Shown: positions 24,101 through 32,454 of the stretch, piece after piece
How the letters are laid out: the number at the start of each line of letters is the position of its first letter
How positions within the stretch are numbered: the first letter of the stretch is position 1
Source of the DNA: Patescibacteria group bacterium
Lineage (GTDB): Bacteria > Patescibacteriota > Gracilibacteria > UM-FILTER-43-11
Direction: 5' to 3'
DNA: 44,161 bases
NCBI GenBank assembly: GCA_018813295.1
Contig: JAHJBZ010000047.1
Location: 1-44,161, forward strand
The notes under the pieces: generated by a model
Told to the model about the DNA's origin: nothing
Databases searched by the model: none
What the model saw: the letters and a program-made list of their open reading frames with translations, nothing else
Position numbers and translations under genes: made by a program

Positions 24101-25519
24101 TCACTCCGACAAATATATTTCCGCCTTGACTGTATATATATGTGCGCTATCTACATCTTCAGCTTTTATCGATAAATATGATTCACAATAATCTCCGCTA
24201 CACGTTATATAATCGTTTATTTGTGAAGTCGTGTTAACGTAATTGTCCATAGACTCTCCAATTGTTGTAGGTAGAAATTCGTAAGAGAATGTTGTCATAT
24301 TAAGTAAAGATATCTTTGCGTGACTGCCAAACTGCCCATCATCATAACCGGTTACTGTAATTTTTAAATATTCCACACATTCTATGAGACTGCTCGAAAA
24401 TTGGAATGTGTAATTCGCATATCCGCCTGTCGCCCAATAATCGGTACTTAACCAAACCCAATTTTCTCCGTTTACTGGATCTGGGTTTTGATATGAATCG
24501 AACAGTTCCAGGCTACTACCGTACGACCACCCAGCTAAAAACCATTCGTCTGAGCAATTCTGCACCTCCTCGGCTGTCGGCTCCTCTTCATTTTCCGAAG
24601 GCGGTTCTTCTTCCGTTGCTGGTTCCTCTTCGTTTTCCGAAGGTGGTTCTTCTTCCGTTGCTGGTTCCTCTTCGTTTTCCGAAGGTGGTTCTTCTTCCGT
24701 TGCTGGTTCCTCTTCGTTTTCCGAAGGTGGTTCTCCAGAATTGTTAGCTTCCTCTTCTTCAGGCATCGTATCCACGTTATCTGGTTCAATATTTTCATCG
24801 AAATATTGCATATCGTTATCTTGTATTGTTCTCATCCGGTATAGCATTTCGGCGACTTCCTTTCTGGTCATAGATTCGCTCGGACCAAAGTTGTATGTTG
24901 GATTGGCAGAATCACTATCTACGCCAAGCCCCATCCAGTCTGCGTCAAATCTTTCAAAATGCTCGATGCCAATTAAATTTGCACCCATTGCGCTCTTAAA
25001 ATAAGGCATCCACCATGGATTGTCTTTTACTTGAGCTATATCAAATGGATTTTCAAATTCATCCCATTGCTCAGGAATTTCTCCATTATTGAATTCCAAT
25101 ATTGCCATTTTGATTGCTTCTACCCTGTTTGCACATTGATCCGGTTTAAATGTTCCGTCGGGATAGCCGACAATTGTTCCCCGTGCTCGTCCGGCTATAA
25201 CATATGGTGTGTACCATACATTCGCCTCAGTATCGCTAAAAAGATCTGCATTGTAATCAAATATGTTGATTTCCAATGTTTCAAATATCATTTTCAATAA
25301 TTCGACCCGATTTACACAGTCGTCTGGACGAAAAGTGCCATCCGGGTGGCCATTTATGAATCCGTTTTCAGACATCCAGTCGATTGCATCTTTATAGTGA
25401 GAGTCATCGTTTACATCGGAAAAATTCACATATGCAAAACCTGTGATCGGGAATAGTGTTAACAAAATAATTGGCAGAAAAACTATTTTGATTGCACTGA
25501 CGACTAAATATTTTAACAT
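24101..25519 (-). CDS. S-layer-homology (SLH) domain surface protein
   Basis: This 472-residue exported protein has a hydrophobic signal (residues 8-29, ending GFAYVNFSDV) and three SLH-type modules: SHYKDAIDWMSENGFINGHPD (about 40), VWYTPYVIAGRARGTIVGYPD (about 100), and a more diverged third (WWMPYFKSAMGANLIG, then SESMTRKEVAEMLYRM, about 167-230). SLH domains bind secondary cell-wall polymers. An acidic Glu/Pro linker (about 263-315) consists of 14-residue repeats NEEEPATEEEPPSE. A C-terminal beta-rich domain (about 325-472) with WSYGSSLELFDSYQNPDP and three or more Cys residues is not recognised. It is probably displayed on the cell surface; it is the nearest thing here to an S-layer component. 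Confidence 0.85.
   Translation of the reverse strand: MLKYLVVSAIKIVFLPIILLTLFPITGFAYVNFSDVNDDSHYKDAIDWMSENGFINGHPDGTFRPDDCVNRVELLKMIFETLEINIFDYNADLFSDTEANVWYTPYVIAGRARGTIVGYPDGTFKPDQCANRVEAIKMAILEFNNGEIPEQWDEFENPFDIAQVKDNPWWMPYFKSAMGANLIGIEHFERFDADWMGLGVDSDSANPTYNFGPSESMTRKEVAEMLYRMRTIQDNDMQYFDENIEPDNVDTMPEEEEANNSGEPPSENEEEPATEEEPPSENEEEPATEEEPPSENEEEPATEEEPPSENEEEPTAEEVQNCSDEWFLAGWSYGSSLELFDSYQNPDPVNGENWVWLSTDYWATGGYANYTFQFSSSLIECVEYLKITVTGYDDGQFGSHAKISLLNMTTFSYEFLPTTIGESMDNYVNTTSQINDYITCSGDYCESYLSIKAEDVDSAHIYTVKAEIYLSE
24591..24732 (-). repeat. 42-bp tandem repeats encoding an acidic linker
   Basis: Units begin at 24591, 24633, 24675 and 24717 (the last is partial), almost identical to each other. 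Each encodes 14 residues of Glu/Pro/Ala/Thr linker in the SLH protein. Near identity suggests recent expansion and a locus likely to vary in length between strains. Confidence 0.9.
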
Positions 25520-25544
25520 AGATTAAATGAAATTTATCAGTGGT

Positions 25545-25573
25545 ATAATATATTGAAAATGGATTACTGGCAA
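25545..25573 (-). promoter_or_regulatory. Promoter of the SLH gene
   Basis: On the minus strand: -35 TTGCCA, 17-nt spacer, -10 TATTAT (5 of 6). It lies between the SLH start (25519) and the beta-helix stop (25612). Confidence 0.55.
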
Positions 25574-25611
25574 ACTTGGTGGAGTGGATGATGAAAATGT
25601 TTGTCATGTTG

Positions 25612-27060
25612 TTATTTTTTCCTTCTGTAAAGAACTATCATCACAATGAGCGCAATGAAAGTGATGAAAAACAAGAATATATATGCTTTTTCAGGGCCAT
25701 AATTACATTCTTCACCGTCTTCACTATCTTCTACTTCTGCTCCGCCCCAAAAACTCTTTGCTGCGAATTCATCAAAATCCTCCATTAATGATGAGTAATA
25801 CAATTGTTCTTTTGGTACCCCTTGATTTCCTTTTGCATCTTCTCTTTCTTTGCATTCTTCATCCACACCTCCCTCGGGTAGCTCGCAAGCAAACCAACCT
25901 TTATTTTCATATGTTTTATATAGCTCAGCGTAATCTCTTTTTTCTTTCATCTCATCTGCAAGGGCCCCTTTTAACCTAACCCATTCGTTGTTATCTTCCT
26001 CATTACCTGTAGATTCCTGATAATCCGCTCCCTGCCGCATTGCCAAGTCGCCAACACCCAAAGAATCATCGGTAAAATACATAAAATCCCCTTTACTGCC
26101 GTCGATGGTGTAATAAGTATTGTCGTGGAAATAATTATTAAATGAATTAGCTCCTCCTGGAGGGCCTGAATTACAAGTTAGGAATTTGTTATTGTAAAAT
26201 TCAGATTCCCCGACATTAAATTCTGTGGAAATTGCAGCACCATAAGTAAAACACCCGGTTCTTATTGTGTTGTTATAAACTTCAACATTCCTGTCGTTCA
26301 CCAACCAAATGCCCTGCTCCATGTTGTCTAAAAGAAGATTATTGTAAATTCTTATGTTGTTGGAAAGTCCAGTCCAGTCTGCCTGAGGATGTGGTTTATT
26401 TATATCCTCTTTTGCGGTGAAAGAAGGAACATAAATATGTCCGGTTACAGAAATGCCGTCAGAAGTTGATCTTATTACTGTATTGTCATGTATATCTATA
26501 TTGTCTGATCTCTTAATCCAAATTCCTATTGATCTCTCTCCCGTAACCCAAAATATTTCAGGAGTTCCGTTGTCTGCAAGATAGTTAAATGCAAATTCTG
26601 AATCAGAACATCTTTCGCACCAGAGAGGGGAGTATTGGTGTGTATTTTGGATATCGTTGCCCAGTGCTTGAAGATTTGGTGTGTTATATGCAATAAAACC
26701 CCTGAAATTATCGTCTAGTTTATTATTTTCAAAAATAATATCCGAAGAATCTCCTATTATAGTTGCATATCCTTCCCGGTAATGGTCTGTATTTTCCTGG
26801 AATGTTTCATCAGTGCCGCAATTATGTAAATAGTTATTTCTGATAATTATGTTTTCAGAATTCATTATTTCAATACAGTTGCCATTGGGATTGGTGATGT
26901 CATATCCTTCAATTATATATGGATCTTCTGCTGTGGCGTGCATGTTTTCAATTACAATTGGGTCATGTTCTGTGTATGCAAAAGCTGGTTTATGAAAAAG
27001 GAATAATAAGATTATTGCGGTGCAACTTAGTCCTATTATTTTGAGATTTTTTTTGGTCAT
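25612..27060 (-). CDS. Secreted right-handed beta-helix (NosD/pectate-lyase-like) protein with C-terminal anchor
   Basis: This 482-residue exported protein has a signal peptide (residues 7-28), then repeated Asn-rich coils typical of parallel beta-helices: SENIIIRNNYLHNCG (about 67), SSDIIFENNKLDDN (about 105), SDNIDIHDNTVIRSTSDGI (about 185), NNIRIYNNLLLDN (about 233), RNVEVYNNTIRTG (about 257). About 120 acidic residues follow, then a single C-terminal TM helix (AYIFLFFITFIALIVMIVLY) and the basic tail RRKK. This orientation puts the helix domain outside. Polysaccharide binding or cleavage is typical of the fold, but no lyase motif is evident. Cys pairs (CERCSD; CELPEGGVDEEC) may form disulfides. 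The role is inferred only from fold. Confidence 0.8.
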   Translation of the reverse strand: MTKKNLKIIGLSCTAIILLFLFHKPAFAYTEHDPIVIENMHATAEDPYIIEGYDITNPNGNCIEIMNSENIIIRNNYLHNCGTDETFQENTDHYREGYATIIGDSSDIIFENNKLDDNFRGFIAYNTPNLQALGNDIQNTHQYSPLWCERCSDSEFAFNYLADNGTPEIFWVTGERSIGIWIKRSDNIDIHDNTVIRSTSDGISVTGHIYVPSFTAKEDINKPHPQADWTGLSNNIRIYNNLLLDNMEQGIWLVNDRNVEVYNNTIRTGCFTYGAAISTEFNVGESEFYNNKFLTCNSGPPGGANSFNNYFHDNTYYTIDGSKGDFMYFTDDSLGVGDLAMRQGADYQESTGNEEDNNEWVRLKGALADEMKEKRDYAELYKTYENKGWFACELPEGGVDEECKEREDAKGNQGVPKEQLYYSSLMEDFDEFAAKSFWGGAEVEDSEDGEECNYGPEKAYIFLFFITFIALIVMIVLYRRKK

Positions 27061-27133
27061 TTTCTAATTATTAGTTTTATTCATTTATACATCAAAATCA
27101 ACTTGAATATATTTCTTCTGAGGTTTTACAGCC

Positions 27134-27162
27134 TTGCTAATTTGTTAATAACTTGGTATAAT
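27134..27162 (+). promoter_or_regulatory. Promoter of the unknown gene at 27187
   Basis: -35 TTGCTA, 17-nt spacer, perfect TATAAT with an extended -10 TGG before it, then ATAAT and GATT. The leader to ATG 27187 is about 17 nt and AT-rich. Confidence 0.78.
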
Positions 27163-27186
27163 ATAATGATTATTTAATTTTTTATT

Positions 27187-28080
27187 ATGGCAGTAGCAGC
27201 TGATTTACCTGCTGGGATTGAAATATCTTCTGATTTGCGACAGTCAATGAAGGAAGCTGGAACTTATGATGAATTATCTTCTTGTTGGCAGCATTTGGCT
27301 GATGAAGTCGATTTAAAAGCTGATACACAGTATGGTTCGTTTTTATATTGGTTGGAACTGGCACATAGATGTTTTACAAAGGCACAGCATCCAGCTTGTG
27401 ATAGTGGGGTTAAGGGGGTGTTTGAGAGTGAGGAATATTTGTCAAAATTGGATAAAATGGGGATTCCACGTGAATTTTTGCTTCAAAGTGTTCGTGTTGG
27501 TGCTTTAATGAATCAGCTTTATTTCATACAAGGTGATAATAGGCATAACCCTGTTCAGAATTTTGTTGATGCGGATGGTTATAGTTGGGCTGATGGGCAG
27601 CTTATAGTACTCTCGAGAGATAAAGAGGCAGCAAGAGGTGAACAAGCAGCAGCTGAAGCAGCAGCAGCTCGTACACGAGAAAAAGTAAAAAAAGAAACTA
27701 CTATTGCAGATATTCAATTGCATATGCGTGAGCCAGATTTTTCGCTTACTAGAGATCAGGCTGATTTATTGAGGTCGGATTTTAAAGGTAAGTTAAGATA
27801 TTGGAAAGCTTTTTGTGATGCTTGTATGAGTTCTGATACTGTGAGGCCTTTTGTATTTGGTGAATATGCTGATGAAGAAATAACTCCTGAGATTTTTGCG
27901 GCGTTTCGAGAGGCGTACGAAGGTGATCCACATTTAGCTGACAGGTATGATAAATTGCCACTTGAAATCATTGATCCGGAAAGTGGGTGGTTTTATGTTT
28001 TAATTAAAAATAAAAAAACAACAATGAGCAGGTTTTTATCCGCAGCTGTATCTAATATGAATTCCTGGTTTGAGTTGTAG
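27187..28080 (+). CDS. Lineage-specific protein, unknown function
   Basis: This 297-residue soluble protein is mostly helical. Residues 1-130 form one block (DELSSCWQHLADEVDLKAD, YWLELAHRCFTKA). An Ala/Lys/Glu-rich coiled-coil spacer follows at about 148-172 (KEAARGEQAAAEAAAA), then a C-terminal block (FRSDF-like helices, FREAYEGDPHLADRYDKLP, ending NMNSWFEL). It is the only plus-strand gene between 15.8 and 33.5 kb and is placed between two minus-strand operons, which suits an independently acquired unit. No known family is recognised. Confidence 0.7.
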   Translation: MAVAADLPAGIEISSDLRQSMKEAGTYDELSSCWQHLADEVDLKADTQYGSFLYWLELAHRCFTKAQHPACDSGVKGVFESEEYLSKLDKMGIPREFLLQSVRVGALMNQLYFIQGDNRHNPVQNFVDADGYSWADGQLIVLSRDKEAARGEQAAAEAAAARTREKVKKETTIADIQLHMREPDFSLTRDQADLLRSDFKGKLRYWKAFCDACMSSDTVRPFVFGEYADEEITPEIFAAFREAYEGDPHLADRYDKLPLEIIDPESGWFYVLIKNKKTTMSRFLSAAVSNMNSWFEL

Positions 28081-28095
28081 TTTTTATTTTGTGTT

Positions 28096-29322
28096 TTAAT
28101 CAGCAGCCAAAATCTTTTCAAGGTCATAATCCTCCGGATGCTCTACAAATTCACTGACTTTTTTGTAATCATCTTTCTTTAAATAGTGCATATTGGAAAA
28201 TGCTAATTTATAATCCTCGGCATCCACATCCACAAGTCTTGTTTTGATTTTTCCCGTCTTAGGATCTTCGATGTCCTTAAGGTATAGCGGAGAGATTTTT
28301 CCGTTGGCTTTTGCGATTACAATACAACCACTATGGTCTTCGTCATATAGTTTTTTAACCCCCATACCAAGCATTGTGCAGTAATTCAGGTCAAATGCAG
28401 TTGGGTGGCAGGAGCGAATTTCATATCCCAATTCAACAGGGCGGCTTTTGACTGCTATTCCTAATTCTTTTAATTCTTTCTGCAACAGTACGTTAAAAAT
28501 ATGGGCTTTGGAAACCGTCCCAAGTTCTGGATGGCCGTGTTCGTCGAATGTGAAATTGATTCCACAGTTAACAATTTCCGCTTCATCTATAAAGTGGAAT
28601 ACCCCTTCGCTTATAATGGCTACACCATGCTGCACACCATATGTTTTTCGTTTCAGGATAGATGAAATTACCATGTTGATAATTTTTTTGAAGGTAATTT
28701 TTTTAGCTCTGAACATTTCCGGTATGATCACAAGTGGGTAGTGACATGCTGTTCCTATCCCAAAAGCTAAGTGACCCGCCTCTCTTCCCATAACGGAAAC
28801 TACGAACCAATTTCCACTACTTCTGGCATCTTCGTAAACAGTTTGAGCTAAACGCGACCCTTCATTTTTTGCTGTTTCATATCCAAAGGTGGGCAGTCTA
28901 TCCGGGAGTGGTAAATCGTTATCAATTGTTTTTGGGACGTGGATATTTTTTACATCAACTTTCTTTTCGTTGAGGAATTTGGTGATGCGGTTTGCTGTAG
29001 AAGCTGTGTCGTCACCACCAATTGTAACGAGTAATTTTACATTATTTTTGGTGAAAAATTTTGTGTTGAACTCGGAATCTTTTGGCTTGTAGCGGCTCAT
29101 ACGAAGTATGCTGCCACCACGGTTGTAAATGTAATCGGCATAGTGAAAATCAAATTCTATAAGCTCAGGATTCTCCGTGAACATAGTTTTGGTTCCTTCA
29201 TTAATTCCAACAACACGCCAATTGTCTCGCAAGAATGATTTTGCAATTGAGCTGATTACCGAATTTATTCCCGGTGCGGGTCCGCCGCTGCAGAGGATGG
29301 CGACTGTTTTCTTTTCGCTCAT
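28096..29322 (-). CDS. pfp: 6-phosphofructokinase, PPi-dependent type
   Basis: This is the glycolytic enzyme that phosphorylates fructose 6-phosphate to the 1,6-bisphosphate. The 408-residue protein has the PFK core: CSGGPAPGINSVI (11-23), GGDDTAS (102-108), PKTIDND (130-136), and the fructose-site SVMGREAGHLA (about 173-183). In PFKs the residue after GGD and the residue before TIDND decide the phosphoryl donor: Gly/Gly fits ATP; Asp (D105) and Lys (K131) as here fit pyrophosphate. It follows gap and fba on the same strand (gaps of 70 nt each), so the three encode consecutive lower and upper glycolytic steps. Spacing holds repeats of AATTTACA-type words and no terminator. Confidence 0.92.
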   Translation of the reverse strand: MSEKKTVAILCSGGPAPGINSVISSIAKSFLRDNWRVVGINEGTKTMFTENPELIEFDFHYADYIYNRGGSILRMSRYKPKDSEFNTKFFTKNNVKLLVTIGGDDTASTANRITKFLNEKKVDVKNIHVPKTIDNDLPLPDRLPTFGYETAKNEGSRLAQTVYEDARSSGNWFVVSVMGREAGHLAFGIGTACHYPLVIIPEMFRAKKITFKKIINMVISSILKRKTYGVQHGVAIISEGVFHFIDEAEIVNCGINFTFDEHGHPELGTVSKAHIFNVLLQKELKELGIAVKSRPVELGYEIRSCHPTAFDLNYCTMLGMGVKKLYDEDHSGCIVIAKANGKISPLYLKDIEDPKTGKIKTRLVDVDAEDYKLAFSNMHYLKKDDYKKVSEFVEHPEDYDLEKILAAD

Positions 29323-29328
29323 AAATGA

Positions 29329-29402
29329 TTTATTAATTTACAATTTACAATTTACAATTTACAAACAAGTTTTAAAACTTAAAATTGTAAATTTAAAATT
29401 TA
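29329..29402. repeat. AT-rich heptamer repeats between pfp and gap
   Basis: The word CAATTTA occurs in tandem several times, followed by its inverse (AAATTGTAAATTT), giving a weak imperfect hairpin. Similar word-repeat stretches lie at 30415-30475, 32150-32235, 7080-7205 and 1185-1215. Confidence 0.55.
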
Positions 29403-30394
29403 TTAAGTAGTTCCATCATATCAACCAACCTACAAGCATATCCCCATTCATTGTCATACCAGGCAAATAGTTTTACATAGGTTCCATCACCTGTTACCTG
29501 GGTTAATTCAAGGTCTAGGATGCATGAGTGTGGATTGGTTTTGTAGTCGATTGATACGAGTGGTTCGTCACTAACATCTATGATTGGTTCGTAGTATTTA
29601 TCGCGAGCAATTCCGCGGAAATATTCATTAATTTCATCTTTGGTAATTGGTTTTTCCAGATGCAATACTATGTCGCAAATAGAACTGGTTGCAATAGGTA
29701 CCCTGTAAGCCATACCGTCTAATTTGCCTTCGAGCTCCGGGATAATATTTGCAGTGGCTTTTACGGCACCTGTGGTTGTTGGTATTACGGATTGTACGGC
29801 ACTTCTGCATCTCCTGAGGTCACGTCCTGAATTATCAAGCAGATTCTGAGAGTGGGTAAATGAATGTATTGATGAAACGGAAGCATTTAATATTCCCCAT
29901 TTTTCATGAATCAGTTTCAGTGGCGGTGCGATACAGTTTGTTGTACAGCTGGCATTAGAAACAACTTTAAGATCCGGAGTGATTCCTTTTTCGTTTACGC
30001 CGATAACAAAAGTTGGGGTGTCATCTTTCATCGGTGCGGAAACGAGGACTTTTTTAACACCGCCCTGCAAATGACGTGCTGCTATATCGTATGTTTTTGC
30101 TTTGCCGGTGCACTCAAGAACAATATCTACGCCAGCTTCAGACCATGGCACTTCTGATGCGTCTTTTATGGAAAAACATCTTATTTTCTTTCCATCAACA
30201 ACAATGTTCTTATCGTCAAATGAGATCTTGTTTTTGATTTTTCCATGAAGTGAATCGTATTTAAGAAGATGTGCACGCATTTGGTTGTCTTCACTTCGGG
30301 CATTAATAGCTACTACGTCTATGTTGGGGTGACCTAATAAAATTCTGTGGACATTGCGGCCAATGCGACCGTAACCATTTAATCCGATTTTCAT
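29393..30394 (-). CDS. gap: Glyceraldehyde-3-phosphate dehydrogenase
   Basis: This 333-residue tetramer-type enzyme converts glyceraldehyde 3-phosphate to 1,3-bisphosphoglycerate. The Rossmann motif is NGYGRIGRN (6-14), the catalytic cysteine is C150 in SNASCTTNC, and H177-region SIHSFTHSQ follows. The C-terminal signature WYDNEWGYACRLVDM is intact. After the second beta strand the sequence is VVAINARSED; NAD-specific enzymes usually have Asn-Asp there, so the aspartate that holds the adenosine ribose is replaced by Ala. That, with a nearby Arg, resembles NADP-using GapB-type enzymes, so cofactor choice may be NADP or dual. It sits between fba and pfp on the same strand. Confidence 0.93.
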   Translation of the reverse strand: MKIGLNGYGRIGRNVHRILLGHPNIDVVAINARSEDNQMRAHLLKYDSLHGKIKNKISFDDKNIVVDGKKIRCFSIKDASEVPWSEAGVDIVLECTGKAKTYDIAARHLQGGVKKVLVSAPMKDDTPTFVIGVNEKGITPDLKVVSNASCTTNCIAPPLKLIHEKWGILNASVSSIHSFTHSQNLLDNSGRDLRRCRSAVQSVIPTTTGAVKATANIIPELEGKLDGMAYRVPIATSSICDIVLHLEKPITKDEINEYFRGIARDKYYEPIIDVSDEPLVSIDYKTNPHSCILDLELTQVTGDGTYVKLFAWYDNEWGYACRLVDMMELLNKF

Positions 30395-30465
30395 AGTAAT
30401 GGAGGGTTAACAAATAAATTTTCAATTATCAATTTACAATTTTCAAACAATTTACAATTTTCAAT

Positions 30466-31395
30466 TTACAAATGATTCACATTCCCAAGTATGTCCAATT
30501 TGTGCATTACCATTTCTTTGATTGCGTCGCGGGCTGGGCCGAGGTATTTGCGGGGGTCAAAGTTTGATGGATTTTCCTGCAATGCCTTTCTGATCATAGC
30601 TGTCATTGCCAGGCGAAGATCGGTGTCGATGTTTACCTTACATACGCCCATTTTTGATGCTTTTGAAATCATGTCCTCAGGCACTCCTTTTGCACCTGGT
30701 ATGTCACCGCCATATTTGTTACAGAGCTCTACAAATTCCGGAATCACTGTTGATGCACCGTGCAAAACCAGCGGATAACCTTTTGGTAAACGTTTGCTGA
30801 TTTCCTCGAGTCTTTCGAAGTCCAGTTTTGGATCTCCCTGAAATTTAAATGCACCGTGACTGGTTCCAATGGCAACAGCAAGTGAATCACAGCCGGTTCT
30901 TTCTACAAACTCAACCGCTTGGTCAGGATCGGTATAAGAACCTTCTCCTTTTGCGACTTTTACGTCGTCTTCAACACCTTCTAATTTTCCAAGTTCTGCT
31001 TCTACAACAACACCCTTGCTGTGCGCGTAGTCTACAACTTCTTTTGTCAGACGAACGTTTTCTTCAAAATCGTGATGGGATCCATCGATCATTACAGAAG
31101 TAAAACCACTATCTACACATTGCCTGCAAATGTCAGCATCAGCACCGTGATCCAAATGCATTGCAATTGGAACCTCTGGGTGTTCTTCCACCGCTGCTTC
31201 GATTAATTTGCGGAGATAGATTGGGTTTGCATATTTTCTCGCTCCTGCTGAAACTTGAATAATTATAGGGGATTTTTTTTCAGCACACCCACCAATTATT
31301 CCCTGGATGATTTCCATGTTATTCACATTGAAAGCGCCGATAGCATAACCGCCTTCATATGCCTTTTTAAACATTTCTTTGGTATCGACTAACAT
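30466..31395 (-). CDS. fba: Class II fructose-bisphosphate aldolase
   Basis: This zinc enzyme cleaves fructose 1,6-bisphosphate to the two triose phosphates. The 309-residue protein shows GAFNVNNMEIIQGI (20-33), the active-site aspartate and zinc ligand HLDHGAD (80-86), VEAELGKLEG (about 129), AVAIGTSHG (about 172) and LVLHGAS (about 204). These are the class II motifs. It heads the run fba-gap-pfp. A strong GC-rich hairpin (31423-31455) lies 28 nt upstream of its start, between it and lemA, and might limit read-through from lemA or serve in the fba leader. Confidence 0.94.
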   Translation of the reverse strand: MLVDTKEMFKKAYEGGYAIGAFNVNNMEIIQGIIGGCAEKKSPIIIQVSAGARKYANPIYLRKLIEAAVEEHPEVPIAMHLDHGADADICRQCVDSGFTSVMIDGSHHDFEENVRLTKEVVDYAHSKGVVVEAELGKLEGVEDDVKVAKGEGSYTDPDQAVEFVERTGCDSLAVAIGTSHGAFKFQGDPKLDFERLEEISKRLPKGYPLVLHGASTVIPEFVELCNKYGGDIPGAKGVPEDMISKASKMGVCKVNIDTDLRLAMTAMIRKALQENPSNFDPRKYLGPARDAIKEMVMHKLDILGNVNHL

Positions 31396-31422
31396 ACGAT
31401 TAAAGATTAACGATTAAAGAAG

Positions 31423-31455
31423 CCGAAGGCGCCCCGCTCAGCGGGGCGCCTTCGG
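31423..31455. repeat. GC-rich palindrome between lemA and fba
   Basis: CCGAAGGCGCCCCGC pairs perfectly with its reverse complement across a 3-base loop (15-bp arms). The outer CCGAAGGCG is shared with the palindrome at 42122-42153 and the inner core CCCCGCTCAGCGGGG with the in-gene palindrome at 19213-19227. It may also work as a terminator for lemA, although the downstream T tract is poor. Confidence 0.85.
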
Positions 31456-31467
31456 GTATATTCATTA

Positions 31468-32145
31468 TTATTCTTCCTCTTTTTTCTCTTCTTCGGCTTC
31501 GGCAAGTGGTTCTTCGGTTGGTGTTGTCTCCTTGGCCCCCTCCTCTGACGCAAGATCTTGCGTCCCTACTTCCTTGTCGGTTGGGGTTTTTTCTGGTTCT
31601 TTGAAGGAAACTTTAACATTTTCTCTTTGCTCTTCGTTTTCAATTTCAAAGAATTCTTCCGCTTTGAATTTGAATAAGTTAGCGAGCAGATTGTTTGGGA
31701 ATTGTTGAATCTTGGTGTTGAAGTCACGTGTTACACCGTTATAAAAACGGCGAGCAGATTGAATTTTGTCTTCCGTATCCACTAATTCGTTTTGTAATTG
31801 CAAGAAGTTTTCATTTGCTTTTAAATCCGGATAATTTTCTGCAACAGCGAATAAAGATTTTAAGGCACCGCTCAACATATTTTCTGCCGCGCCCTGGTCT
31901 TTTACATTAGTCGCATTAATGGCTTTAGAACGTGCTTCTGTTACTTTGGTAAAGACTTTATCTTCGTGAGTCGCATAACCTTTTACGGTTTCCACGATGT
32001 TGGGAATAAGGTTGTAACGACGTTTAAGTTGTACATCGATATCAGACCATGCTTCTTTTACGCGGTTACGAAGCTTGATCATCGAATTGTACATAAGTAC
32101 AACAAAAAGTATGAGGGCGACAATTATTACTATTATTAATGTCAT
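31468..32145 (-). CDS. lemA: LemA family membrane protein
   Basis: This 225-residue protein has an N-terminal membrane helix (residues 3-20) and a long helical LemA domain: [20 protein letters not shown] (about 19-38), [20 protein letters not shown] (39-58), [18 protein letters not shown] (about 104) and [20 protein letters not shown] (about 131-150). LemA proteins are membrane-anchored helical bundles of unclear biochemical role. The last 50 residues are an acidic Glu/Pro/Thr tail not present in typical LemA. That tail contains VGTQDLASE, encoded by an in-frame palindrome (31547-31564) related to two in the DHH gene. Confidence 0.92.
   Translation of the reverse strand: MTLIIVIIVALILFVVLMYNSMIKLRNRVKEAWSDIDVQLKRRYNLIPNIVETVKGYATHEDKVFTKVTEARSKAINATNVKDQGAAENMLSGALKSLFAVAENYPDLKANENFLQLQNELVDTEDKIQSARRFYNGVTRDFNTKIQQFPNNLLANLFKFKAEEFFEIENEEQRENVKVSFKEPEKTPTDKEVGTQDLASEEGAKETTPTEEPLAEAEEEKKEEE
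31547..31564. repeat. In-frame palindrome in lemA encoding VGTQDLAS
   Basis: GACGCAAGATCTTGCGTC is an 18-bp perfect palindrome. With GTAGG just before it on the minus strand it is read as V-G-T-Q-D-L-A-S. The same layout occurs at 39161-39180 and 39286-39301. Confidence 0.88.
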
Positions 32146-32454
32146 GATATTTTTGATTACAAAATTACAAGATTACAAGATTACAAAATTAATGATACTA
32201 ATTTTGAATTTTGAATTTTGTAATTTTTAAATAAAGTTATACATGTTTAATTTAACAAAAAATGACCCTTTATGGAAGAGCGAATGGTGCGACAATCTTT
32301 TTCGAAGGAGCGGTGGCTCTGCCCTGGTTCTTCGGATGTATTCTGAATTGGGTAATAAGCGTCGAACCAGGGTGTCCGCCGCGGCGGACACCGTCGGGAG
32401 CCGTCGAACCAGGGCAGAGCCCTGCTCCGTCGGGATCGTCGGGGTTATTTTGTA
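32146..32454. other. Intergenic region between lemA and epimerase genes, highly structured
   Basis: The 309 bp hold no supported gene. From 32150 to 32235 there are AT-rich word repeats (GATTACAA, TTTTGAA). From 32300 to 32450 there is a GC-rich foldback: GGCTCTGCCCTGGTTC (32315-32330) has its exact reverse complement at 32406-32421, and a 22-bp perfect palindrome GGTGTCCGCC... (32371-32392) sits between them. This looks like a REP/MITE-type element. Confidence 0.7.
32315..32421. repeat. Compound palindromic element
   Basis: Outer 16-bp perfect inverted repeats (32315-32330 and 32406-32421) enclose a central 22-bp perfect palindrome with 11-bp arms (32371-32392). CGAACCAGG occurs on both sides of the central palindrome. 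Confidence 0.8.

Noticed and set aside
24591-24732. Possible CRISPR-like repeat array
   Set aside because: Units are directly adjacent without spacers and are in frame in the SLH gene, so it is a coding tandem repeat.
25576-25788. Plus-strand frame preceded by a TATAAT box
   Set aside because: It lies mostly antisense to the beta-helix gene end and reads as hydrophobic shadow sequence.
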